A DNA stretch of 31,698 nucleotides from Elusimicrobia bacterium RIFOXYB2_FULL_49_7. GTDB lineage: Bacteria; Fibrobacterota; OXYB2-FULL-49-7. The stretch lies in assembly GCA_001800515.1 (NCBI GenBank), contig MGVN01000167.1, forward strand, positions 1-31,698, read 5' to 3'. Positions 24,179 through 31,698 of the stretch are shown one piece after another. Position numbers and translations under genes: made by a program. Below the pieces are notes generated by a model. The model saw only the letters and a program-made list of their open reading frames with translations, ran no database searches and was not told the origin of the DNA. Positions within the stretch are counted from its first letter, which is position 1, and each line of letters opens with the position of its first letter.

Positions 24179-25422
24179 GCGCTCTTCTTTTCTTCTTTTT
24201 CTCGCGGAATATAGACAGCCTCTTTTTCGTTGCGAATCACACCGCCGTCTACCACCACCTCGCCGATCTCCTTCATATCCGGTACCTCGTACATGATATC
24301 AACCATGATTTGTTCGATGACGAGTCGCAATCCCCGTGCACCGGTCTTTTTCCGAAGAGCGATTTCCACGATTTCGTTCAGGGCGGAGTCCGTCACGGTC
24401 AGCACCACATTTTCCATTTCAAACAAGCGTTTGTATTGGCGGATGAGCGCATTGCGCGGTTCGGTCAGGATAGTGAGCAGCGCGCTGCGATCGAGTTCCC
24501 GGAGGGGAGCCAGAACCGGTAACCTGCCCACAAATTCCGGAATAAGACCGTACTGGATCAAATCCTCCGGCTCGACCATGGAGAGCAACTCGTTCCGATC
24601 CGTGATTTTGGCCGCTTTTTCGCCGGAAGTAAAGCCCATTCTCCCCTTGCCCACCCGGCGGCCAATGATATCTTCAATCCCTTCAAAAGCACCGCCGCAG
24701 ATAAAAAGGATATTCCGGGTATTGATGTGTACTAAATTCTGTTCCGGGTGTTTTCTACCGCCTTTGGGCGGGACAGAAGAAATGGTCCCTTCAAGTATCT
24801 TTAAAAGTCCCTGCTGGACACCTTCACCGGAAACGTCCCGTGTGATGCTGGGATTGGCCGATTTTCGGCTGATCTTGTCGATTTCATCAATATAAATAAT
24901 GCCCCGCTCCGCGGCAGCGACATCATAATTGGCGGATTGGAGCAAGCGGACCAGGATATTTTCCACATCCTCTCCCACATACCCCGCTTCGGTCAGAATA
25001 GTGGCGTCGGTGATGGTAAAGGGAACCTTGATGGTACGTGCCAGGGTTTGCGCCAACAGGGTCTTACCGGAACCGGTGGGTCCCAGAAGAAGGATATTCG
25101 ACTTATCCACTTCCACTTCCCCCGGGAGTGATGCCTGGGCAATGCGTTTGTAGTGATTGTAGACCAAGACGGAAAGGGACTTCTTGGCCGCTTCCTGACC
25201 GATGACGTATTGATCGAGCTCCTCTTTGATTTCCGAAGGCTTCGGGAGATGAAACTGGAACTTGTCACTGCGGATACGCTGTTCTTCGGTCAGAATATCA
25301 TTGCACATGCCGATGCACTTGTCACAGATATTGACATCCTTACCGGTAATAAGCTTCCCCACCTCCGTACTGCTGCGGTTGCAGAAAGAGCAGGTCATTC
25401 GTCCGCCGGCGGCTCGACTCAT
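24175..25422 (-). CDS. clpX: ATP-dependent unfoldase ClpX
   Basis: A 415-residue ClpX, the AAA+ unfoldase that feeds substrates to ClpP. It has the N-terminal zinc-binding domain with Cys11, Cys14, Cys33 and Cys36, Walker A GPTGSGKT (114-121), pore loop GYVGED (147-152), Walker B IIYIDEID (175-182), and an RKH loop (GGRKHPEQN). The ClpP-docking tripeptide appears as MGF (in GRMGFTSGE) in place of the usual IGF/LGF. It overlaps the clpP stop by 4 nt, so the pair is translated together. All catalytic parts are intact. Confidence 0.98.
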   Translation of the reverse strand: MSRAAGGRMTCSFCNRSSTEVGKLITGKDVNICDKCIGMCNDILTEEQRIRSDKFQFHLPKPSEIKEELDQYVIGQEAAKKSLSVLVYNHYKRIAQASLPGEVEVDKSNILLLGPTGSGKTLLAQTLARTIKVPFTITDATILTEAGYVGEDVENILVRLLQSANYDVAAAERGIIYIDEIDKISRKSANPSITRDVSGEGVQQGLLKILEGTISSVPPKGGRKHPEQNLVHINTRNILFICGGAFEGIEDIIGRRVGKGRMGFTSGEKAAKITDRNELLSMVEPEDLIQYGLIPEFVGRLPVLAPLRELDRSALLTILTEPRNALIRQYKRLFEMENVVLTVTDSALNEIVEIALRKKTGARGLRLVIEQIMVDIMYEVPDMKEIGEVVVDGGVIRNEKEAVYIPREKEEKKSA

Positions 25423-26012
25423 GCGGTTTTTTCCTTTCGGTTACGGATGATTTCGTCAATCAGTCCGTACTCCAGGGCCTCTTCCGCAGTCATGTAGTAA
25501 TTGCGTTCCGTGTCTTTGGCAATCTTCTCAACCGGCTTGCCGGTCTGTTCTGAAAGCAGATTATTCAGACGCGCCTTGATATTCAGGATTTCCCTGGCAT
25601 GAATCTGCACATCGCTCGCCTGGCCGCCGATACCGCCGATGGGTTGATGGATCATGATGCGTGAGTTGGGCAGGGCGAACCGCTTCCCCTTGGCGCCGGC
25701 ACACAACAGAATGGCAGCCATGGAAGCAGCCTGCCCCATGCAAATGGTGGATACCTTAGGTTTAACGAAGCGGATGGTGTCAAAAATGGCCAATCCGGCG
25801 GTCACCATACCGCCCGGGCTGTTGATGTATAAATTGATATCCTTTTCCGGGTCGTCGTATTCCAGAAAAATCAGCTGGGCCATGATGAGATTGGCGACCA
25901 TATCGTCTATTTCCGTGCCGATAAAGATGATGCGCTCCTTGAGCAGCCGGGAATAAATATCAAACGACCGTTCGCCTCGGCCCGTTTGTTCTATGACCAT
26001 GGGGACAAGCAT
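25419..26012 (-). CDS. clpP: ClpP protease subunit with Asn at the triad acid position
   Basis: A 197-residue ClpP with normal length and folds. The nucleophile Ser97 (MGQAASMAA) and His122 ([11 protein letters not shown]) are present. At the third triad position the sequence is DTERNYYM where E. coli has DTERDRF, so the catalytic Asp is Asn171 (codon AAT at 25500-25502). Listeria monocytogenes ClpP1 has a Ser/His/Asn triad, so such a form can be functional in complexes. It lies between tig (17 nt upstream) and clpX (4-nt overlap), the conserved order. AAGGGAG precedes the ATG. Apart from Asn171 nothing suggests decay. Confidence 0.96.
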   Translation of the reverse strand: MLVPMVIEQTGRGERSFDIYSRLLKERIIFIGTEIDDMVANLIMAQLIFLEYDDPEKDINLYINSPGGMVTAGLAIFDTIRFVKPKVSTICMGQAASMAAILLCAGAKGKRFALPNSRIMIHQPIGGIGGQASDVQIHAREILNIKARLNNLLSEQTGKPVEKIAKDTERNYYMTAEEALEYGLIDEIIRNRKEKTA

Positions 26013-26029
26013 TGTATCGGCTCCCTTCC

Positions 26030-27301
26030 TTATTTTTTCTCGATTTCGGGTTTATCTTCTTTGACTCCAAGCAGGAAATTCAGGACCTTACGTTCCTTGA
26101 GATTCTCCCGAATATCCATCATCTGGCCGCTTTTTCTCAACGCAGCCTTGACCTTGTCAAAATCCTCGCCACGATAATCCGCAATACGCTTCACCTCTTC
26201 GTCCGCCTCTTCCTGGGAGGCCTTGAGGCTCTCCTTGGCAGCCACGGCTTCGATAATACGGTACTTCTTAAAATCCCGCACAACCAATTCCCGGTTCTTT
26301 TCGCGGAACTCCTCCGGCGTCACCTCACTCTTGGGGTACTGCTTTTGAAAGGACTCGTAGGAAATGGCCAGATAATCATCGATGCGTGAATCCGGAATAT
26401 CAAAAGGATTCTGTTCAATCACCTTGTCTAAAACAAGGCCCGATGCCTTTTCAAATGCCTTACGCTGGTTTTCGGCAGCCAAATCCTCCCGGATTCGCTT
26501 TTTCAGTTCTTCCAGATCCTTGACATCCGGTGCAATTTCCTTGGCAAAGTCATCGGTTAAGGCCGGTATCTCCTTTTCCTTGACCTGTTTGATAAGCAGG
26601 GTAAAGGAGGCGGGTTTGCCGGCCACGTCTTTGAAGGAATAGTCGGCCGGAAAAGTAAATTCCACGGTTTTCTCTTCGTCTTTGGACAAGCCGATCAACC
26701 GGTCTTCGAACATGCTTAAACGGCTGCTTCCGATTTCCACCGGATACTTGGGGTTCTGGTAATCGCTTTTTTCCCGGCCGTCGATGATCACCTTCTTATA
26801 TTCCAGCTCCGCAAAATCACCCTTGCGAATGGGACGGTCCACGGGCTTTAAAACGGCAACCCGCTCCTGCAAATCGGAAAGAACGGTATCCACATCCTTT
26901 TCCTCAACCGGAATCGTTTCGATTTTAACATCCAAATCTCGGTATTTTTCAATGACGACCGGCGGATCGATTTCAAATTCCGCCTCATACTGCAGAGGCT
27001 CGTTTTCATTCGCCGTGAGTTTACTGATAACCGGTTTGCTGATAGGCGCCAGTTTTTCCTGGGTGCAGGCATCCTTAAAGCTGGAAGAGACCAACGCCTC
27101 AATGGCTTCGGAACGCAACGCCTTGCCGAACCGTTTCAGGATCATGTCCCGGGGAACCTTGCCGGGCCGAAACCCGGGCAGGGAAACCTCTTTTTTATAG
27201 GTCTGAAACATATCATCAAATTTTTTCTGAATGCTCTCGGCATCCACTTCCACGGACAATTGGCGTTTGAAGGCTCCCTTTTCCTGAACCGAAACTTTCA
27301 C
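26030..27301 (-). CDS. tig: Trigger factor
   Basis: A 423-residue ribosome-associated chaperone and peptidyl-prolyl isomerase. The N-terminal ribosome-binding domain has the signature GFRPGKVP (43-50). The FKBP-like domain follows (about 150-235: [20 protein letters not shown]). The C-terminal helical chaperone domain completes it. The start is a GTG at 27301, chosen because AAGGAG lies 5 nt upstream and the protein then begins with the canonical [18 protein letters not shown]. The longer frame to a TTG at 27388 adds hydrophobic residues and overlaps a terminator. First gene of tig-clpP-clpX. Confidence 0.96.
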   Translation of the reverse strand: MKVSVQEKGAFKRQLSVEVDAESIQKKFDDMFQTYKKEVSLPGFRPGKVPRDMILKRFGKALRSEAIEALVSSSFKDACTQEKLAPISKPVISKLTANENEPLQYEAEFEIDPPVVIEKYRDLDVKIETIPVEEKDVDTVLSDLQERVAVLKPVDRPIRKGDFAELEYKKVIIDGREKSDYQNPKYPVEIGSSRLSMFEDRLIGLSKDEEKTVEFTFPADYSFKDVAGKPASFTLLIKQVKEKEIPALTDDFAKEIAPDVKDLEELKKRIREDLAAENQRKAFEKASGLVLDKVIEQNPFDIPDSRIDDYLAISYESFQKQYPKSEVTPEEFREKNRELVVRDFKKYRIIEAVAAKESLKASQEEADEEVKRIADYRGEDFDKVKAALRKSGQMMDIRENLKERKVLNFLLGVKEDKPEIEKK

Positions 27302-27360
27302 AATGACTCCTTGCTGGATTAGAATCCGGCTATCCCAGGTTAAAAATAGTAAAAATGAAA

Positions 27361-27406
27361 AATAAAAAAATAGGCCGAGGGAATCCAATAAGAAAAGCCC
27401 CCGGCC
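27361..27406 (-). terminator. Rho-independent terminator after the glycosidase-like gene
   Basis: On the minus strand GGCCGGGGG and CCCTCGGCC pair (plus 27398-27406 with 27373-27381), followed by TATTTTTTTATT. It ends the prfB-glycosyltransferase-glycosidase operon and separates it from tig, which starts about 60 nt downstream. Confidence 0.75.
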
Positions 27407-27424
27407 GAAATTATTGCGGAAAAC

Positions 27425-28585
27425 TTATTTTCGTTTCCGCTTCCACCCAAAGGCCGAATAACCGGTGGACCAATCCTTGCTGATGAGTTTGAACAGCAGC
27501 AATGCGGAATAGGCCGATACCCGGGTGGTCACAAAATCCATCTTATCGCCGCCTTTCACATACCCTTCGCCGCCTTCATCTTCTCCTCGGAAACCGCCTT
27601 TGACACAGGGGTCTGCGGAACGGAGCACCTGGAGGTCCAACACCTCCTTCAGCCGGCTCAAAACATAGGAGAAATATTCCCCCTGACCTGTCTGCCGGTA
27701 TACATCCATGATAAAACAGAGACGGCTGGGAAGTGAACAGGCTACGTTGACCGGCCGGGTTTGCGTCATCATCCACTGCGCCATCTTTTCCGCAGCCTGA
27801 AGATAAACAGGCGTTTTCAGCAGGCGTGCCCCGAATAACATGGCCGCTCCGGATCCGTCATCATTGAGCACCACATGACGCCCCTCTTTCTCGCAATGGT
27901 GCGAAGCGAAATTGGTCGCCGTCAAAGCCCCGTCTTCCAACAGAAACAGCTTAGGCAGCGCATCAATCATGGGCTTCAATCCCTTGGTCAGCCATTTCCG
28001 CTCTCCTGTGGCCTGGTACATCATGCCGTAAAACATACCGCTGCCCACCGTGAAATAATCGGGACGATACATCAGTTTGTACGGCTTGAAGTAGCAGCGG
28101 ACCGGAGGAAAACCATGTTTCGGATGGCTGTTTTTCAATAAAAAATCACCATACGACCGCGCCCGACGAAGCAGCTCCTTATCCCCGGTCTCATTGTAAA
28201 GATGGAGATAACCGCTGGCCGCTTCCGCCCCATCTCGGGGCCAACATTTGTCACTTTGAGGGATCTCTTCGGCAAAGGCGCCGACATAGGGCTTGGTCTC
28301 ATCCTCGATTTGAAGCGCATTCAAATAATCAATCGCGCGGTAGGCACAATCCAGATACTTCTTCTCTTTTGTCAGCCGATAGGCGGCCATCAAAACCATA
28401 ATTCCGCGTCCCTGCGTCCAACTCAGAGCACTCACCCGTTTTTGTGTGGGAATATGGTAATTATAGATGAAACGGCCCGCATTGGCATCCCACTGTGGCG
28501 CATTCACGGGTATCTGGCAGTTGAGAAACCAGTCCGCAGCCAGCAGGGCGCGGGCACGTAATTCCTTGGGATTGATTTTGATCAT
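27425..28585 (-). CDS. (alpha/alpha)6-barrel glycosidase-like protein
   Basis: A 386-residue cytoplasmic protein without signal peptide. Repeated helical pairs (SWTQGRGIMVLMAAYRL, LDCAYRAIDYLNALQ, GAEAASGYLHLYNETGDKEL, YFTVGSGMFYGMMYQATGER) are typical of six-hairpin glycosidases such as the GH88/GH105 unsaturated uronyl hydrolases and relatives. Candidate catalytic acids are Asp112 and Asp118 (SDKCWPRDGAE), but I cannot identify the pair with certainty. It overlaps the upstream glycosyltransferase stop by 4 nt (ATGA), so the two probably act on the same glycan. An epimerase-like role on the same fold is also possible. The basic C-terminus (FGWKRKRK) is unusual. Confidence 0.7.
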   Translation of the reverse strand: MIKINPKELRARALLAADWFLNCQIPVNAPQWDANAGRFIYNYHIPTQKRVSALSWTQGRGIMVLMAAYRLTKEKKYLDCAYRAIDYLNALQIEDETKPYVGAFAEEIPQSDKCWPRDGAEAASGYLHLYNETGDKELLRRARSYGDFLLKNSHPKHGFPPVRCYFKPYKLMYRPDYFTVGSGMFYGMMYQATGERKWLTKGLKPMIDALPKLFLLEDGALTATNFASHHCEKEGRHVVLNDDGSGAAMLFGARLLKTPVYLQAAEKMAQWMMTQTRPVNVACSLPSRLCFIMDVYRQTGQGEYFSYVLSRLKEVLDLQVLRSADPCVKGGFRGEDEGGEGYVKGGDKMDFVTTRVSAYSALLLFKLISKDWSTGYSAFGWKRKRK

Positions 28586-30192
28586 AAGCCTTTCCTTTCG
28601 GGAATAAGAATAAGATGATCCGTTGAAAATCGAATACTTGCATAGTGTCCGGACGGAATCCGGAAACAGCCGTCGCCGGTCTCACTCTCAAGATGATCGA
28701 TACCCTGTGTCGCCAATTCCCGCCCTTCGGGAGACAAGGGATGTGGAAACAGGAAAATTTCCCGACCCCTTGACCACACCTCTTCTCCGGGCAAGGTCAT
28801 CATTCGACGATAACGATAGAGAAGATGATCCCCCTTTTGTTCCGCGGATCCGGGGAAAATAAGATGCGACTCCACGTCCGGAAAATAATAGGTTGCGGTC
28901 CGGAAGGACCAAGACGAGAAACGGGAAAAAATAAAAATCGGCATCCCGGTCTCGGGCAAGGCACTCCGCAACAGGGAACAGAAAGCGCGATTTTCGCGGT
29001 CGCGATAACGCACATCATTCAGGGTATAGCGGAACAAGCGCTGCACACTTTTATCGGCCCGCATTTGATAGGGGACCTCGTTCCGACAGAGGCCCGGGGA
29101 AAAAAAATAGAAAATACCCGGGAGGCAAAGCAGCAACGACAAGACAAAACAGGAATAAACACCCCGCAAGGCCTTATCCAGAACCACGGAAATAAAAAGA
29201 ATCGCCGGCGGAAGCAGAATCATCAGATAACCCGGTTTGGCGATATAAACCACGATAAAAAAGAGCAGCGCCGGCAGCATCCACAAAATAAAAAAACGGA
29301 CCGCTCCTTTGTCCCAAACAGAATTGATTGAACGATACCATAAAAACAGGGCAACCGCACCCGGCACACCGATGGTCAGGAACAGCCAGGCCCCCAACTT
29401 GGCCGCCATACGCACATGTTGAGCCAAACTGGCGCCGTACAGCAGCGAACTTTCCTGCAAAAAAACAGGAGACATGGCTTGTTTGATCAGGCGAAGCCAT
29501 TCGGCCAAGCCGCCGCAATGAACAAGGGTTGGCACAAACCATAGGCCGCTCGACAAAAGAAGCAACGCGATCGATCGGCCGATCGGCAGACTCGGTGATC
29601 GCCGGGCATAATAGAGAAGCAAGAAAATCCACAGCGGAAAAAGAAAAAGGGCGACGTCGAGCCGAAACCCGCCGGCCAGACCGAGAAGAAAGGTCGCACG
29701 AAAAAAAGCCTTGGCGCTTTTTTCCCGGGTCAGACGGATCAGGAAATAACCGATGGCCGCGCTCAATCCAAACACCACGGCATAGATTTCCGCTACGATT
29801 CCATAAAACCACAGGACCGGATTCAATAGGCAAAAAAGGGCCGCCAACAGGCCCGCCCGCCGCGAAACCAACAGTTTGGCGGAACGATAGCAGAAAAGGA
29901 GACCCGACAGCCCAAACAGCAGGCTGATGAACAACTGAACACGGATGGGATCGCCCGCAAACGGGAGGAGCACCTTTCCGAGCAGGATATAAAGAATAGA
30001 ACCCGGTGCATGCGGCTGATCTTCCGCCAGGCTGAAATGCTGAAATCCCTTGGCATAATTGACGGAGTCCCATTCATAGGGAGTCTCTGAAAACAACAAA
30101 AAGCGGGAAAGAATAAAGAGTGCAACGAGAAGAGAGAGCGGATAGGTATTCTTGACGGATTGTGCCATCCGCAGGCCGACTCGTCCGCTCAT
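28582..30192 (-). CDS. GT-C type membrane glycosyltransferase (GT39/ArnT-like)
   Basis: A 536-residue integral membrane protein with about ten hydrophobic helices in the first 370 residues and a soluble C-terminal domain (about 375-536). The first extracytoplasmic loop carries [12 protein letters not shown] (39-50), with Asp42 at the expected catalytic position, then EDQPHAPGS (57-65). This is the layout of dolichyl/undecaprenyl-phosphate sugar transferases that glycosylate proteins or lipid A. Donor and acceptor are unknown. It overlaps the prfB stop by 4 nt and the glycosidase-like start by 4 nt, so all three are translationally coupled. Confidence 0.8.
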   Translation of the reverse strand: MSGRVGLRMAQSVKNTYPLSLLVALFILSRFLLFSETPYEWDSVNYAKGFQHFSLAEDQPHAPGSILYILLGKVLLPFAGDPIRVQLFISLLFGLSGLLFCYRSAKLLVSRRAGLLAALFCLLNPVLWFYGIVAEIYAVVFGLSAAIGYFLIRLTREKSAKAFFRATFLLGLAGGFRLDVALFLFPLWIFLLLYYARRSPSLPIGRSIALLLLSSGLWFVPTLVHCGGLAEWLRLIKQAMSPVFLQESSLLYGASLAQHVRMAAKLGAWLFLTIGVPGAVALFLWYRSINSVWDKGAVRFFILWMLPALLFFIVVYIAKPGYLMILLPPAILFISVVLDKALRGVYSCFVLSLLLCLPGIFYFFSPGLCRNEVPYQMRADKSVQRLFRYTLNDVRYRDRENRAFCSLLRSALPETGMPIFIFSRFSSWSFRTATYYFPDVESHLIFPGSAEQKGDHLLYRYRRMMTLPGEEVWSRGREIFLFPHPLSPEGRELATQGIDHLESETGDGCFRIPSGHYASIRFSTDHLILIPERKGL

Positions 30193-31274
30193 TTCATCAG
30201 CAGAAAAGAACGGATGAATTCGTGAATATCACCATCGAGTACCGCCCCCGTATTGGAGGTTTCATAATCCGTACGATGATCTTTGACGAGATTGTAGGGA
30301 TGAAGGACATAACTACGAATCTGACTACCCCATTCGATTTTCTTTTTCTTTTCCACCTTGGCCTCGCGTTTCTTCTCCTCTTCTTCACGCTGAAACCGCC
30401 AAACACGGGAAGCCAGCAGCTTCATGCAGTTTTCCCGGTTTTTAATTTGGGAACGTTCGGATTGGCATTGGGCCACAATACCCGTGGGCAGATGGGTCAT
30501 TCGGACCGCGGATTCCGTTTTATTGACATGTTGGCCGCCCGCGCCGCCGGAACGATAGGTATCGATGCGGATATCCGTTTCGTCCAAGGCCACTTGGCTG
30601 ATTTCATCGATGAGAGGAAGGACCGCCACGGATGCAAAAGAGGTGTGACGGCGGGCGTTGGAATCAAACGGCGAGATACGGACCAGCCGATGAACCCCGA
30701 TTTCGGCCTTCAGATAACCGTACGCATTCTCACCCTTCACTTCGAGAACCGCGGTTTTAATACCCGCCTCTTCGCCGGAAAGGTAGTCCATGATCTGACT
30801 GTCATATCCCTGGCGTTCAAAGTAGCGGGAATACATGCGTAGTAACATCTGCGCCCAATCCTGCGATTCGGTGCCGCCCGCACCGGAATGGATTTCAAAA
30901 ATGGCACCACAGGCATCATCCTCGCCGTCGAGCATTTTCTTCAGTTCAAGCGCTTCCAGCGTATCCCGAATTTTCTGTAGACTTTTATCGAGTTCCTTGA
31001 CCGCTTCGGGATCATTGTCGGATTGGGTGAGTTCGGAATAGAACTCCGCATCTTGAACCGCCTTTTGGCCGGCTTCAAAGAGGGTGATCCATGCCTTTTC
31101 CCGATCGATTTCTTTAAGCACGCTGCGGGCCGTGTCCGGCAGACTCCAAAATTCGGAAGCCAGTGTTTTCTGCTCCAAATCAGCAATACGGAGAGCTCGT
31201 TCATCCATTTTCAGGAGTGACTCAAGCTCCTTGAGCTTGGAACGGTATTCCAAAACCTCCGTTTTCATGGCCAT
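30189..31274 (-). CDS. prfB: Peptide chain release factor 2
   Basis: A 361-residue RF2 that reads UGA and UAA stops. It has the codon-recognition tripeptide SPF (201-203, in [16 protein letters not shown]) and the catalytic GGQ (246-248, in [14 protein letters not shown]). The N-terminal helical domain is complete from [20 protein letters not shown] in a single frame. The autoregulatory +1 frameshift site of E. coli prfB is therefore absent. The start at 31274 is preferred; the next Met at 31268 is equally possible, and both lack a clear ribosome-binding site. It heads an operon with a membrane glycosyltransferase and a glycosidase-like protein, an unusual partnership. Confidence 0.97.
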   Translation of the reverse strand: MAMKTEVLEYRSKLKELESLLKMDERALRIADLEQKTLASEFWSLPDTARSVLKEIDREKAWITLFEAGQKAVQDAEFYSELTQSDNDPEAVKELDKSLQKIRDTLEALELKKMLDGEDDACGAIFEIHSGAGGTESQDWAQMLLRMYSRYFERQGYDSQIMDYLSGEEAGIKTAVLEVKGENAYGYLKAEIGVHRLVRISPFDSNARRHTSFASVAVLPLIDEISQVALDETDIRIDTYRSGGAGGQHVNKTESAVRMTHLPTGIVAQCQSERSQIKNRENCMKLLASRVWRFQREEEEKKREAKVEKKKKIEWGSQIRSYVLHPYNLVKDHRTDYETSNTGAVLDGDIHEFIRSFLLMK

Positions 31275-31336
31275 AAAAATAGGCGATCCGGTCGAACAAA
31301 AGCAATAAGAAGGCACTTGCATTTTATTATATTTTT

Positions 31337-31698
31337 ATGATGCGTTGCGTACGGACCGTTTGCATTGTCTTTTTTCTATGTCTATCCCTCTTTTCCTATG
31401 ACGGGGAATTCACCGCCCACACCTCCATGTCCGAGGTACGGGACATCGCCTTTCTGGACGGCTTGATTTACGCGGCCACGGCCGGTGGGTTATCCGTCAT
31501 CAATGCAACCAGCGGTGCCACAACCGACTACTCGCTGTCCAACGGACTCCCCGGAACCGGCGTTGCGCTCGTGGCAGCGGATCCGTCGGACGGCCGCATA
31601 TACCTGGCCATGGATAACGGGAATCTGGCGGTTCTTTACAACGGCAGTTTCACGACCTATACGGACTTTAAAAGCCAGCCGGACATCCGATTTAATAA
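31337..31698 (+). CDS. Secreted propeller-like protein, cut by the window end
   Basis: An open frame of 120 codons continues past the right edge. It starts MMRCVRTVCIVFFLCLSLFS, a signal peptide, then EVRDIAFLDGLIYAATAGGL and DGRIYLAMDNGNLAVLYNG. These short units with (I)YxA(T/M)xxGxLxV are typical of beta-propeller blades of the two-component-regulator-propeller/WD-like type found in secreted proteins of FCB bacteria. The start has no clear ribosome-binding site; a second ATG follows immediately. It is divergent from prfB with a 62-nt gap. Function cannot be judged from the fragment. Confidence 0.65.
   Translation, partial: MMRCVRTVCIVFFLCLSLFSYDGEFTAHTSMSEVRDIAFLDGLIYAATAGGLSVINATSGATTDYSLSNGLPGTGVALVAADPSDGRIYLAMDNGNLAVLYNGSFTTYTDFKSQPDIRFN

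Noticed and set aside
29174..30073. 299-codon minus-strand frame inside the glycosyltransferase gene
   Set aside because: Same strand, different frame; the membrane-protein frame has coherent helices and couples by ATGA to both neighbours.
31200..31240. Programmed +1 frameshift site in prfB
   Set aside because: The frame is continuous from the start through the domain where the shift would be; no in-frame stop is present.

Overview
The window reads as part of the chromosome of a motile, probably anaerobic bacterium with two membranes. It has roughly 50% GC, dense same-strand operons, short gaps and frequent 4-nt ATGA overlaps. Motility shows as flagellin, FlgL, FlgK, FlgN, FlgJ and the FliW-CsrA pair. 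Anaerobic metabolism is suggested by a full-length one-piece pyruvate:ferredoxin oxidoreductase. An outer membrane is suggested by signal peptides on barrel-like proteins, CsgG-like proteins and a lipoprotein. A 29-residue, very basic AURKAIP1/COX24-type ribosomal protein resembles those I recall from Bacteroidota/Chlorobi relatives. An FCB-type lineage is therefore possible, but the phylum is not settled from sequence alone. No phage, insertion sequence, CRISPR array or rRNA is visible.

Layout. 1-2,250 is an accessory patch: a hipBA toxin-antitoxin pair on the minus strand with its terminator, a triple operator and a strongly folded non-coding stretch. 2,250-8,960 is the late flagellar block, all minus: flgJ-flgN-flgK-flgL, then flagellin, then a small secreted protein and a short orphan reading frame. 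Two near-consensus sigma-54 promoters sit before flgJ and before flagellin. 9,141-15,093 (minus) holds gcvT, a stand-alone ThiD2-like protein, ssb, the giant oxidoreductase gene, a strong terminator and a cold-shock gene. 15,218-16,273 (plus) encodes an anti-sigma-type kinase fused to a decayed SpoIIE phosphatase. 16,276-18,627 (minus) holds the tiny ribosomal protein, a secreted hypothetical, an orphan Flp pilin, a thioesterase, tRNA-Ser(GCT), csrA and fliW. 18,791-24,178 (plus) is an envelope operon: two CsgG/TPR proteins, a beta-barrel protein, a lipoprotein and rmuC. 24,175-27,301 (minus) is the tig-clpP-clpX proteostasis operon. 27,425-31,274 (minus) is prfB followed by a GT-C glycosyltransferase and an (alpha/alpha)6 glycosidase-like protein. 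31,337 to the end is the start of a secreted propeller-like protein.

How the parts fit. Sigma-54 promoters, the chaperone FlgN and a FliW-CsrA switch with ANGGA sites in the flagellin leader together describe control of late flagellar assembly at both transcription and translation. The least explained block is the CsgG/TPR/barrel/lipoprotein operon, which looks like an uncharacterised envelope machine. Other unusual points are the ClpP triad position 171 (Asn instead of Asp), the phosphatase-dead regulator at 15,218, the FlgJ-lytic transglycosylase fusion, and a secreted-protein gene that starts on the flagellin terminator.
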